This document shows, one piece after another, positions 55,254 to 64,000 of a stretch of DNA of 64,000 nt (its first letter is position 1; every line of letters starts with the position of its first letter). The stretch is from Moniliophthora roreri. Taxonomy: Eukaryota; Basidiomycota; Agaricomycetes; Agaricales; Marasmiaceae. The translations under genes and the position numbers were made by a program. The notes under the pieces are model-generated. The model was given only the letters and a program-made list of their open reading frames with translations. It made no database searches and was not told the origin of the DNA. The DNA is taken from NCBI GenBank assembly GCA_001466705.2, contig LATX02000154.1:620001-684000 (forward strand). The letters run 5' to 3'.

Positions 55254-56885
55254 ATGCATATTCCTCTCCAGTACAAAGTGGGAACTCAAATCATCGAAAC
55301 ACAAGCTCTACTAGACTTGGGAGCAGGAGGACAATTCATAAGCATGGCTTTAGCAAGGAAATTGGGAAAAAGATGGATTCAACTCCCAGAAAAGATCAAA
55401 GTGTTCAACGTTAATGGAACACCAAACAAAACTGTGTGGATTTCACACATGGTAGAACTTGAGTTCAAGATAGCAGACAAAGAGTTCAGGGAAAACTTCA
55501 TGGTATCAGGAATTGGAGATGAAGACATGATCCTAGAGCTCCCCTGGCTGTGCTATCACAACCCTCGAATTAATTGGGAAATAGGACAAATTTAGTTCTT
55601 ACCAAGGCGGAAACTGCAGATCAAGAAATTCACAGAGGTACTTGACAACACCCCCACAGAAGTCTTGATCGGTGCAAAGATTACAGCTTCCCAAGAACTA
55701 GCGCATCAGCAGCAGGAGGTTAAGAAGGAAGTAGGTGATCTAATTCCCCCTTATCTATGGGGATATTGAGATTGCTTCGAAAAAGGAAAATTGGAACATT
55801 TTCCTCCTTCCTGAACCTACAACCATGCCATAGAGCTGAAACTGGATTTCATACTCTGAAATTGCAAGCTCTATCCTCTGAGCCCAGCAGAACAAAAGGA
55901 ACAGGACAAGTTTCTGGAAGAAAATCTGTGTAAAGGTTACATTTGGAAGTCAAAATTGCCAATGGCCTCCCTCTTCTTTGTAGCAAAAAAGGAAAAGGGA
56001 GCATTGAGGCCTATGCAGGATTATCAGGAACTGAACAAAGGGACGGTAAAGAACACTTACCCACTACCTCTAATATCAGAACTCCTTGACAAGCTAAAAG
56101 GAGTGAATGTCTTCACGAAATTAGACCTTAGAAATGGCTACAATAACATCAGGATCAAAGACAGAGATCAGTGGAAAGCCGCCTTTAAAACGAATCACAG
56201 ACTGTTTGAGCCCACGGTCATGTTCTTTGGACTGAGTAATTCGCCAGCCACATTCCAAGCCTTTATGAAAAACATTCTCTCCAACTTCATTGATGAGGGA
56301 TGGTGTGTGGTCTATATGGATGACATCCTCCTCTTCTCCAAGAATTGAGAGGAACATTGAGAATGCACCAAGAGATTGATGCGTTGGATTAGAGAATATG
56401 ACCTTTACTTCAAACCTGAGAAATGCGAATTCGATGTCACTGAAGTTGTGTTTTTGGGAATGGTGATCCAACCTGGTCATGTAGCAATGGATCCCGTAAA
56501 GCTCGCAGGAATAGCAGACTGGGAAGCACCTAAGACGGTGAAAGGAGTGCACGCCTTTCTAGGGTTTGGGAATTTCTACCAGAAATTCATTGGAAAATAT
56601 GCACAGCTGACTCGACTGCTCAATGACCTCACAAAGAAAGCACAGAAGTTTGAGTGGTCGATAGCATGCCAAATCGCTTTCGACCTTCTCAAAAAGAAAT
56701 TCCTTCCAGAACCAGTACTCCTCATGCCTGACACAGACAAAGCCTTCATCATAGAAGCAGATGCCTCCAAATGGGCCACAGGAGCAGTGCTTATTCAACA
56801 GGGAACAGATGGCGAGTGGCACCCATGTGGATACCTATCAAAGTTGTTATCTCCAATGGAATGGAACTATGAGATCTATAATCAG
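55254..56885 (+). pseudogene. Ty3/gypsy protease, reverse transcriptase and start of RNase H
   Basis: Protease: QALLDLGAGGQFISMALA, where the catalytic D-S-G reads D-L-G, and MILELPWLCYHNPRINW. RT: SLFFVAKKEKGALRPMQDYQ, NVFTKLDLRNGYNNIRIK, MFFGLSNSPATFQAFM and the intact active site VVYMDDILLFS, followed by two TGA codons (about 56346 and 56361), then KCEFDVTEVVFLGMVI and FLGFGNFYQKFI. RNase H begins AFIIEADASKWATGAVLIQQ and stops at NYEIYNQ (56885), where repeat X starts. One frame throughout. The lost protease serine and the stops make it inactive. Confidence 0.9.
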
Positions 56886-57777
56886 TAATATGCATAACTT
56901 TTACCTTTTATTTTGCACACAAATAGAGAATATTTTGCACTTTTATGGTTGAAAATGACATACAAGGGAATTGAGGACTAGTGTGAGCTCTGAGCAGCTA
57001 GTCAAAGTGAGTAGTAGAGAAGGATACAAAATATTAGCAGAGTAATAGTTGACGGTAGGCCATACAAGGGTACCCAATCACTGCTAGTATGAAAATAAAC
57101 AGCGAATCTGAATACAGAGGAGCATCCCAAAACCTGTAGAGAACCACACCACATCACACCTCTCTATCGAAAGCTTACCAAAGGGAATATTTTCAATTTT
57201 AAACAATATTTTCAAACTACACCCGACTTGAAGGAAGAATAAAAGCCTTCGATGATACATCAACAAGAATATTACCGAGAAACGGATATGAAACAGAGAA
57301 TGACAAATTATTGGCGGGGGATACTCAAGATACCGATATCAAATTAGACAAATGAAATAGACAATTGGTTACCAGAAAGGTGCCTGTATCACAGAAAGCG
57401 GAAGACAAAGCTGTATAACGAGAAGATAGCACAGCTGAGCTTACATGTACACTTTAGAGGAGAAATGGAAGCATATTACATGTCCACAGAGCAGATGACA
57501 ATAGACAGAGAAGGAAGGAACCATGTGGAGTGGCATGGAAGTATAATATTTTCAAATGGAGTTGGAAGGAGAGCCGTTTGATCAAGGAAATTGCAAACGA
57601 TTAGTGTCAGGAGACTGCGCAATCGTCATAGAAAAAGAATAAAAGAGATTATGGCTATGAAGCCTGACTACAATTGGACACTGTGACAGAGAAATTACCA
57701 AACACAGCTCAGTTTATATAATATTTAGCACCCGACTCAGTTTTATTTGTATGTGTGACAGATATATTAGATTATTT

Positions 57778-58365
57778 ATGGTGTGTGGTCTATATGGATG
57801 ACATCCTCCTCTTCTCCAAGAATTGAGAGGAACATTGAGAATGCACCAAGAGATTGATGCGTTGGATTAGAGAATATGACCTTTACTTCAAACCTGAGAA
57901 ATGCGAATTCGATGTCACTGAAGTTGTGTTTTTGGGAATGGTGATCCAACCTGGTCATGTAGCAATGGATCCCGTAAAGCTCGCAGGAATAGCAGACTGG
58001 GAAGCACCTAAGACGGTGAAAGGAGTGCACGCCTTTCTAGGGTTTGGGAATTTCTACCAGAAATTCATTGGAAAATATGCACAGCTGACTCGACTGCTCA
58101 ATGACCTCACAAAGAAAGCACAGAAGTTTGAGTGGTCGATAGCATGCCAAATCGCTTTCGACCTTCTCAAAAAGAAATTCCTTCCAGAACCAGTACTCCT
58201 CATGCCTGACACAGACAAAGCCTTCATCATAGAAGCAGATGCCTCCAAATGGGCCACAGGAGCAGTGCTTATTCAACAGGGAACAGATGGCGAGTGGCAC
58301 CCATGTGGATACCTATCAAAGTTGTTATCTCCAATGGAATGGAACTATGAGATCTATAATCAGTA
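57778..58365 (+). pseudogene. Second copy of part of the Ty3 RT/RNase H, joined inside repeat X without an N
   Basis: From 57778 the sequence equals 56300 onward (offset 1478) through the RT end, RNase H start and into X. The junction 'ttatttatg|gtgtgtgg' joins X to the middle of the YMDD region with only about 3 bases of shared sequence. After 58365 a second X copy follows, lacking about 85 bases present at 57241-57325. It could be a real tandem duplication or a chimeric join of two versions of the locus. Confidence 0.8.
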
Positions 58366-59158
58366 ATATGCATAACTTTTACCTTTTATTTTGCACACAA
58401 ATAGAGAATATTTTGCACTTTTATGGTTGAAAATGACATACAAGGGAATTGAGGACTAGTGTGAGCTCTGAGCAGCTAGTCAAAGTGAGTAGTAGAGAAG
58501 GATACAAAATATTAGCAGAGTAATAGTTGACGGTAGGCCATACAAGGGTACCCAATCACTGCTAGTATGAAAATAAACAGCGAATCTGAATACAGAGGAG
58601 CATCCCAAAACCTGTAGGGAACCACACCACATCACACCTCTCTATCGAAAGCTTACCAAAGGGAATATTTTCAATTTTAAACAATATTTTCAAACTACAC
58701 CCGACTTGAAGGAAGAATATACTCAAGATACCGATATCAAATTAGACAAATGAAATAGACAATTGGTTACCAGAAAGGTGCCTGTATCACAGAAAGCGGA
58801 AGACAAAGCTGTATAACGAGAAGATAGCACAGCTGAGCTTACATGTACACTTTAGAGGAGAAATGGAAGCATATTACATGTCCACAGAGCAGATGACAAT
58901 AGACAGAGAAGGAAGGAACCATGTGGAGTGGCATGGAAGTATAATATTTTCAAATGGAGTTGGAAGGAGAGCCGTTTGATCAAGGAAATTGCAAACGATT
59001 AGTGTCAGGAGACTGCGCAATCGTCATAGAAAAAGAATAAAAGAGATTATGGCTATGAAGCCTGACTACAATTGGACACTGTGACAGAGAAATTACCAAA
59101 CACAGCTCAGTTTATATAATATTTAGCACCCAACTTAGTATGTGACAGATATATTAGA

Positions 59159-59721
59159 TTATTTATGTTGTAGAGTATATAAGGGGATGTGTTTTGTAGG
59201 TGGAAAGCAGGAGAGATACTGCCCACCAATTACCAGAGTGTATGACATTGTTGTTCAGGTAGAAGAGCTACTGGCAATCAGTATTTTTCAACCACTTTGG
59301 GCCCTAGCTTATTTAGTTGTGCAAGAGGCACAGGCTAGTTGAGACCTGAGATTGTAACCCAAACCAGAGATATAAATAAAAGCTAGGAAGAGCTTAGTTT
59401 TTAACACAAGAGGCATGTTTTCTGATAAGAGAAACATTGNTTATTTATGTTGTAGGGTATATAAGGAGACGTGTTTTGTAGGTGGAAAGCAGGAGAGATA
59501 CTGCCCACCAATTACCAGAGTGTATGACGTTGTTGTTCAGATAGAAGAGCTACCAGCAATCAGTATTTTTCAACCACTTCAGGCCTTAGCTTATTTAGTT
59601 GTGCAAGAGGCACAGGCTAGTTAAGACCTGAGATTGTAACCCAAACCAGAGATATAAATAAAAGCTAGAAAGAGCTTAGTTTTTAACACAAGAGGTGTGT
59701 TTTCTGATAAGAGAAACATTG
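59159..59721. repeat. Near-duplicate flanks of N at 59440 (59159-59439 and 59441-59721)
   Basis: 281 bases recur on both sides of the N with about ten substitutions. The segment contains the TATA-like element, the 66-codon frame and the poly(A)-like signal of repeat X. Confidence 0.85.
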
Positions 59722-60223
59722 TATCAGTCTACTAAGAGGGTAGCTGATGTACATCAGTATAGTCTGGTGTTTCGATGTGAATCAGAGAGGGTTTCAGGCT
59801 AGCAGTGTCTAGAAGATTTGTCCTCTTGAGAATTGTTGCAGAACATAGCTAAGAGGGCTATATTCAGGTACAAGAGGTACCTTTGTTCTCACTTAGAAGA
59901 AGTTTATTCTTTGGGCAGTTTCTGGTCGAACATCGATACCAGTATTTGCTTTGAAGTGATTAATAAAACTATAAACCCATAAATATTATACAAAACGAAC
60001 ACCAATCTCAATCTGAGAAGTTGTTTTGAAGGCATTCATCTCTGAACTACTGAGCGAGACATTGAGAAATTATTCTTGATGTTGTGGTAATAGTGAACCA
60101 TGCCGAACCAACTCGCAAACAAAACTGAGAATCAAGAACTTATATATATACCTTTTTTGGGGGTATTTTGGCACCACAGGCCTCGTGTTTTCATAGTAGA
60201 GGCATAGGTTTTTGAGCATCTTC

Positions 60224-62017
60224 ATCGGGAACTGTTGGCTATCGTACAAGCCCTAACAGAATGGCGACACTACTTGATGGGAGGGAAGTACAAGGTGGTA
60301 ATCTTATCCAATCATAAGAACCTTACGTACTTTAAAATGGCCCAGAAACTCAACAGAAGACAGGCCAGATGGAGTCTCTTCCTGTCAGAATTTGACCTTG
60401 CTCTAGTTCACGTACCAGAGAAGTCACTCACTCAAGCAGATGCCTTATTGCAACGAAGCAATGAATGGGAAAATGAGGATACTGACAATGAGGATGTAGT
60501 CCTCTTGCCAGAGCAGCTTTTTGTAAAAGGGATCAACTTAGAAATGAAGACTGAAATTGCAGAATGATTGGGCCTGGATGATTTCTATAAATCAGCCTTG
60601 GAACAATTGCTTCACCAAGGCGTGCTGCCAATCAAATCCACATTGTCAGATTGGGAAATTGACGACAGACTACTCTTTTTCAAGGGACGAGTTTACATGC
60701 CAAATGACACTGAACTCTGATGAAACGTGATATGAACAGTGCACGAAACCCCAGGTGTAGGCCACCCTGGACAATAGAATACATTAGAACAGGTTCAGAG
60801 GGACTTTTGGTGGCCAGGAATGGCTAAATTCATCAAGAACTTCGTAGACAGCTGTGTACCATGCCAACAATCAAAAATCAACACTCACCCAATGAAGACC
60901 CCCATTCAGCCACTCCAGCCAACTCTGAACTCCTTTCCTTTTCAAGTTTGTACAATGGACCTCATTACTGACCTCCCAGAATGTGACAGCATGGATTCTA
61001 TTCTTGTCGTGGTGGACCACTCCTCTACAAAGGGGGTAATTTTTACACCATGCACAAAGACGTCGGACACCACAAAAATAGCCGAACTCCTGATTCAACA
61101 TGTGTATAGATGCTTTGGACTTCCGGATCATATTATATCTGACTGAGACCCCAGATTTGCAGCAGAAGTATTCCAAGAAATGGAAAGACAGTTATCTATC
61201 AAACACTCAATGAGCATGGCTTTTCATCTGCAAACTGATGGAGAAACTGAACAAGTTAATCAGGAGATTGAGGTATACCTCCGCATCTTCTGCTTAAAAA
61301 AACAGACAAGATGGAAGGAATATCTTCCGTTAGCTGAGTTTGCACACAACAACAGGACCCATTTAGTGCTCAAGAAATCCCCCTTCTTTATAATGATGGG
61401 ATATCACCCAAGAGCCTTCCCAACGGTGTTCAAATGAACTAGCATTCCATCAGTAGAGGAATGACTCCAGAAACTGAAGAGAATCAGAGAAGAAACTGTC
61501 AGCCTGTTGGAGCTTGCACAACAATGGATGATAAAGACAAGAAAAACAGAAGCTAGAGATGTTTGATGTGGGACAGAAGGTATGGTTAGAAGGGAAGAAC
61601 TTGGTCATAGGGTACCTGACCAAGAAACTAGCCCCAAAACAAGAAGGACTGTTCAAAATCCTCGAAGTCCTAGAACCTGTTATGTATTGGCTAGACCTAC
61701 TGCATCAATGGAAAATCCACCCTGTCTTCCATGTGGCTCTTCTCATGCCGTTTAAAGAAATGGAGGCGCATGGGCCTAGCTTTATGGAACCACCCCCAGA
61801 TCTGATAGAAGGATTTGAAGAGTACAAAGTGGAAACGATCATCGGACATAGACCCAAGAAGCGACCCCAAGAATTTTTAGTGTCATACACGGGTTACGAT
61901 TCGTCTCATAATCAGTGGATCAAGACTGAAGGGATGGTCAACTGTCTAGACCTCTATAAGGACTATATAAAGAAACACAAACTGAAGCCAAGAGATCCCA
62001 TCCCCACTGTTGTCTAA
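60224..62017 (+). pseudogene. Ty3/gypsy RNase H end, integrase and chromodomain
   Basis: Resumes in RNase H with RELLAIVQALTEWRHYLMGG and ILSNHKNLTYF. Integrase: zinc-binding HETPGVGHPG...CVPCQQSK, then CTMDLITDLPECDSMDSILV, ISD-TGA-DPRFAAEVF and AFHLQTDGETEQVNQEIEVY. The frame shifts once near 61555. The last part (61559-62017) has LVIGYLTKKLAPKQEGLFKI, HPVFHVALLMPF and a chromodomain, EEYKVETIIGHRPKKRPQEF then LVSYTGYDSSHNQWIKTE. In-frame stops are mainly TGA, with one TAG. The chromodomain marks a chromovirus, a group that targets marked chromatin. Confidence 0.88.
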
Positions 62018-62020
62018 CAA

Positions 62021-63958
62021 AATGTCAAATGCAACTGCCTCTTCTTCTTCCACTTCTGCTTCTGGTAGCCAGCCATCTGGAGGCCTGAGCCCAGTTCCTA
62101 CTGTATCTGGAGAAGGACAATATGGTGAAAACATCACATATCAGCATGGCCTCCAGCCCAATCCCTACCAGCTCCTCCACCTTCTCAATTCTGGACAATA
62201 CGACGACCAGATCTGAGCTGCCACTAATCAACACAACCGACTGGAACCCTGCATCAAAAGCATCTTTTTCCTCAGGACCCAATGGAAGCTTTTTGAGAAA
62301 ATCGTTGAAAGTTGCAATCTGGAAATCGCAAATCAGGTCATATATGCTTGCAACTACAACATTGGACTAACAGAGCCTGTTACGATCCCAGAGCATTGTC
62401 AGAATACCCTGATCCCCTCTCCTTCAGCCTCCTTGACCGTCTCAGATGATGAATGGATGGAAATGGATACCCTCACCCCAACATCAACAATACCAGGAGT
62501 CTCATCTCCCGCCTTACCTCTGAACCTCGAACCCTCGAGGAACGACTTGCCACTGCTCCCAGTGAGGCTGCCGAACCCCTTGCTAATGACACTCTCATTT
62601 ATCCTGACCCCACTCCCAATCCTGACGTCAAACCTAAGATCGAGCTGACCAACAATGCCCCCTCTAGAGAGCCCACACCTCTGAGCACTGCTGACCCCAG
62701 AAGTCTTCAGATGCCTGAAGCCTCAGTTCCACCCCGAAGTTGAAATCATGCCCATGGTCAGCGGGAAGGTCCTGTCCAAGGACGAGGAGAACCAAACCCT
62801 CTTAAACGACGATGTCCCACTGACAACACTACAGACAAAAGGTCCTTTTGGAGATTACTAAAATATTTGAAAAATATTGCTAAAAACTAATATATTCTTC
62901 TGGGCAATATTTGCTCTAAACTTATTGTAAGTTATTCTATATTAATAAAACATTTCCTTAATGCAATATTATAGGAATATATACTATATTATTTACACTG
63001 AAAATAGTATTAAAATGTGCCCAAGTTATTGTGTTTTTCTGTACATCAAAAGTGTGTGAAATCTGGACCAAATTGGGCCAAAAATCCGGATATTTTGGTT
63101 CTGGGAAAACAGAAGTAAAACTTAATCAAATTACCATATGCCAATTTAGTACACCTAAAACAATTGCAAATCAGTAGGAAAAAACAAAACTTTAATATAT
63201 AAAATATTTGTGCTAAATGTGCCTAAAAACTAATGGAATATTTAATAATTTCCTCTTAGCTAAAATTAATAGAAAAGTATCAAGATTTTAACCTAATTTC
63301 TATAAAATTTGGACAAAAAAAGTATAAAAGCAAAGGATATAATTTTAAGACTGTCTTTTTCATATCAAATCTATCTGTACTATATAAACATTTTCAGTTG
63401 ACTAAATTCTTTGGGAAACTATCTCAAAAGAACCCTTTGTCCATAGTGCAACCAGCTTGAGATCTCCGACTCTAGCCCTGACCCCAATGATTCAGCTCAT
63501 CAACTGTGTCTCTGCCCTGTGTGTGGATTGGAACACCATTTCGCCCACAATTGCCCACAGTACATGTGCTGCAGATGCTTCAAGACTCAGCCTGGACATA
63601 CATCTGGACACTGCCCTGACCAATGAAGGTCTCACCACATTGTGTGTAGAGGGTCTGGTTCGAGTCCAGACTCTATGTTGGATGATCGTGATTATGACGA
63701 TGAACCTTACAACAATCTTAGAGGAGTGTTGAAGGGTTGGACAGAGATGGCGATAGGGAAACAGATTTCCTGTTCATAAGAGCAGATCCGTGGAAGGTAG
63801 GAAGGTTTATGGGGCTACTGTCCGTTGATGAATGGGTGGCCACGGGTTGGCAGCCAACACAGGATGTGCCAGCTATGCCCACACTTAGAGACATGGACAA
63901 TATGCTAGATATGTCAGAAGATTATGACACGGAGCTATACAGAGATGGAGAGTCATAA
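62021..63958 (+). pseudogene. Retroelement-associated accessory ORF with Cys/His zinc motif, frameshifted and interrupted
   Basis: Directly after pol: a Ser/Thr-rich start (MSNATASSSSTSASGSQPSG, or MASSPIPTSSSTFSILDN in another frame), then EIANQVIYACNYNIGLTEPV, TIPEHCQNTLIPSPSASLTV and SDDEWMEMDTLTP, then Pro-rich sequence to about 62834. After an A/T-rich insertion it continues LCPVCGLEHHFAHNCPQYMC, CRCFKTQPGHTSGHCPDQ (two Cys/His knuckles) and an acidic LDDRDYDDEPYNNLRG. Such ORFs recur near mushroom retroelements (recalled, not searched). Several frame changes make it non-functional. It may belong to the Ty3 element or to a separate one. Confidence 0.45.
62835..63440. mobile_element. 606-bp A/T-rich terminal-inverted-repeat element inside the accessory ORF
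   Basis: Left end ACAAAAGGTCCTTTTGGAGA and right end ATCTCAAAAGAACCCTTTGT pair as imperfect inverted repeats of about 20 bases. The interior is A/T-rich (runs of taatatt, aaaatatt), unlike the flanks, and has no coding frame. It separates two halves of the accessory ORF. Target duplication not clear. Probably a non-autonomous DNA transposon. Confidence 0.6.
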
Positions 63959-64000
63959 GATGGCAATATGGAGTTTTGCCCTTAACAGGAGGGTAGTGTT

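Larger units (their letters stand above)
56886..60223 (+). mobile_element. Repeat X, copy 2: inserted in RNase H of the Ty3 element, plus orientation
   Basis: Starts TAATATGCATAACTTTT, ends TTTTTGAGCATCTTC. Flanks ATCAG (56881-56885) and ATCGG (60224-60228) are a 5-bp target duplication with one CpG-to-CpA change. TATA-like 'gtatataagg' at about 59173 and 59456; 'aataaaag' near 59385 and 59657. A/T-rich and without protein domains. True length is nearer 2.3-2.5 kb, because 57778-58365 is a stray RT copy followed by a second pass through X, and the N at 59440 has duplicated flanks. Confidence 0.7.
51883..62017 (+). mobile_element. Chromodomain Ty3/gypsy retrotransposon (chromovirus), decayed and interrupted by repeats X and Y
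   Basis: Gag (51883-52974, 54987-55240), protease, RT (55254-56885), then RNase H, integrase and chromodomain (60224-62017) follow in Ty3 order on the plus strand. Y is inserted in the gag zinc knuckle and X in RNase H. In-frame stops are almost all TGA. Frameshifts are few (near 55171 and 61555). It inserted into the DIRS-like element, so it is younger than it. Confidence 0.85.

Noticed and set aside
63640..63700. Possible tRNA: 'ggttcgagtcc' matches the B-box consensus exactly (about 63658)
   Set aside because: No acceptable A box or cloverleaf around it, and it lies in the continuing frame of the accessory ORF.
43050..64000. CRISPR array or prophage-like system in the repeat region
   Set aside because: Repeats are long, few and explained by retroelements and assembly overlaps; there are no regular short spacers, and the DNA is fungal nuclear.

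Overview
The window is nuclear DNA from a filamentous basidiomycete, most likely an Agaricomycete mushroom. Genes are split by many short GT-AG introns (about 45-80 nt) and packed closely on both strands. Several families are typical of the group: a DUF6534 membrane protein, an Ncp1-like coiled-coil protein, a fungal IQM-like protein, a kinase-like/ARM-repeat protein, and chromodomain Ty3 and DIRS-like retroelements. No organellar, plasmid or bacterial features were seen.

The left two thirds (1-42.7 kb) is ordinary gene space. In order it holds: the end of a putative periplasmic-binding-protein-like gene (+); an IQM-like calmodulin-binding protein (-); a TPR protein (-); a 96-residue membrane protein (+); a disordered Ser-rich protein (+); an Ncp1-like protein (+) with a decayed partial copy downstream; a calcineurin-like phosphoesterase (-); NAD-glycerol-3-phosphate dehydrogenase (-) divergent from a HAD phosphatase of the glycerol-3-phosphatase/DOG type (+); a predicted pseudokinase with ARM-like repeats (-); a metallo-beta-lactamase-fold hydrolase (-); a DUF6534 membrane protein (-); COX11 (+); a CAF120/SKG3-like PH-domain protein (+); an Upf1-type superfamily 1 helicase (+); carnitine O-acetyltransferase (-); and a truncated copy of the helicase 5' end (pseudogene) abutting the acetyltransferase promoter.

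From about 42.85 kb to the end, CpG becomes very rare and the DNA is a nest of decayed mobile elements. A DIRS-like element (gag-like ORF, RT with YLDD, start of a tyrosine recombinase) is cut by a chromodomain Ty3/gypsy element (gag, protease, RT, RNase H, integrase, chromodomain). Both host copies of a large non-coding LTR-like repeat, called X here, in opposite orientations with 5-bp target duplications. A related repeat (Y) splits the gag zinc knuckle. Two small terminal-inverted-repeat elements are also present. The in-frame stops in gag are all TGA, as expected if CGA arginine codons decayed by CpG deamination. Five single Ns are each flanked by the same sequence on both sides, so several apparent tandem duplications here are probably unmerged contig ends or two haplotypes.

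Functional links: the divergent dehydrogenase/phosphatase pair would catalyse the two steps from dihydroxyacetone phosphate to glycerol. Carnitine acetyltransferase (acetyl shuttling) and COX11 (cytochrome oxidase copper delivery) are independent housekeeping genes. Exon borders were read by eye from splice signals and reading-frame continuity; where the summed exon lengths were checked this is stated.
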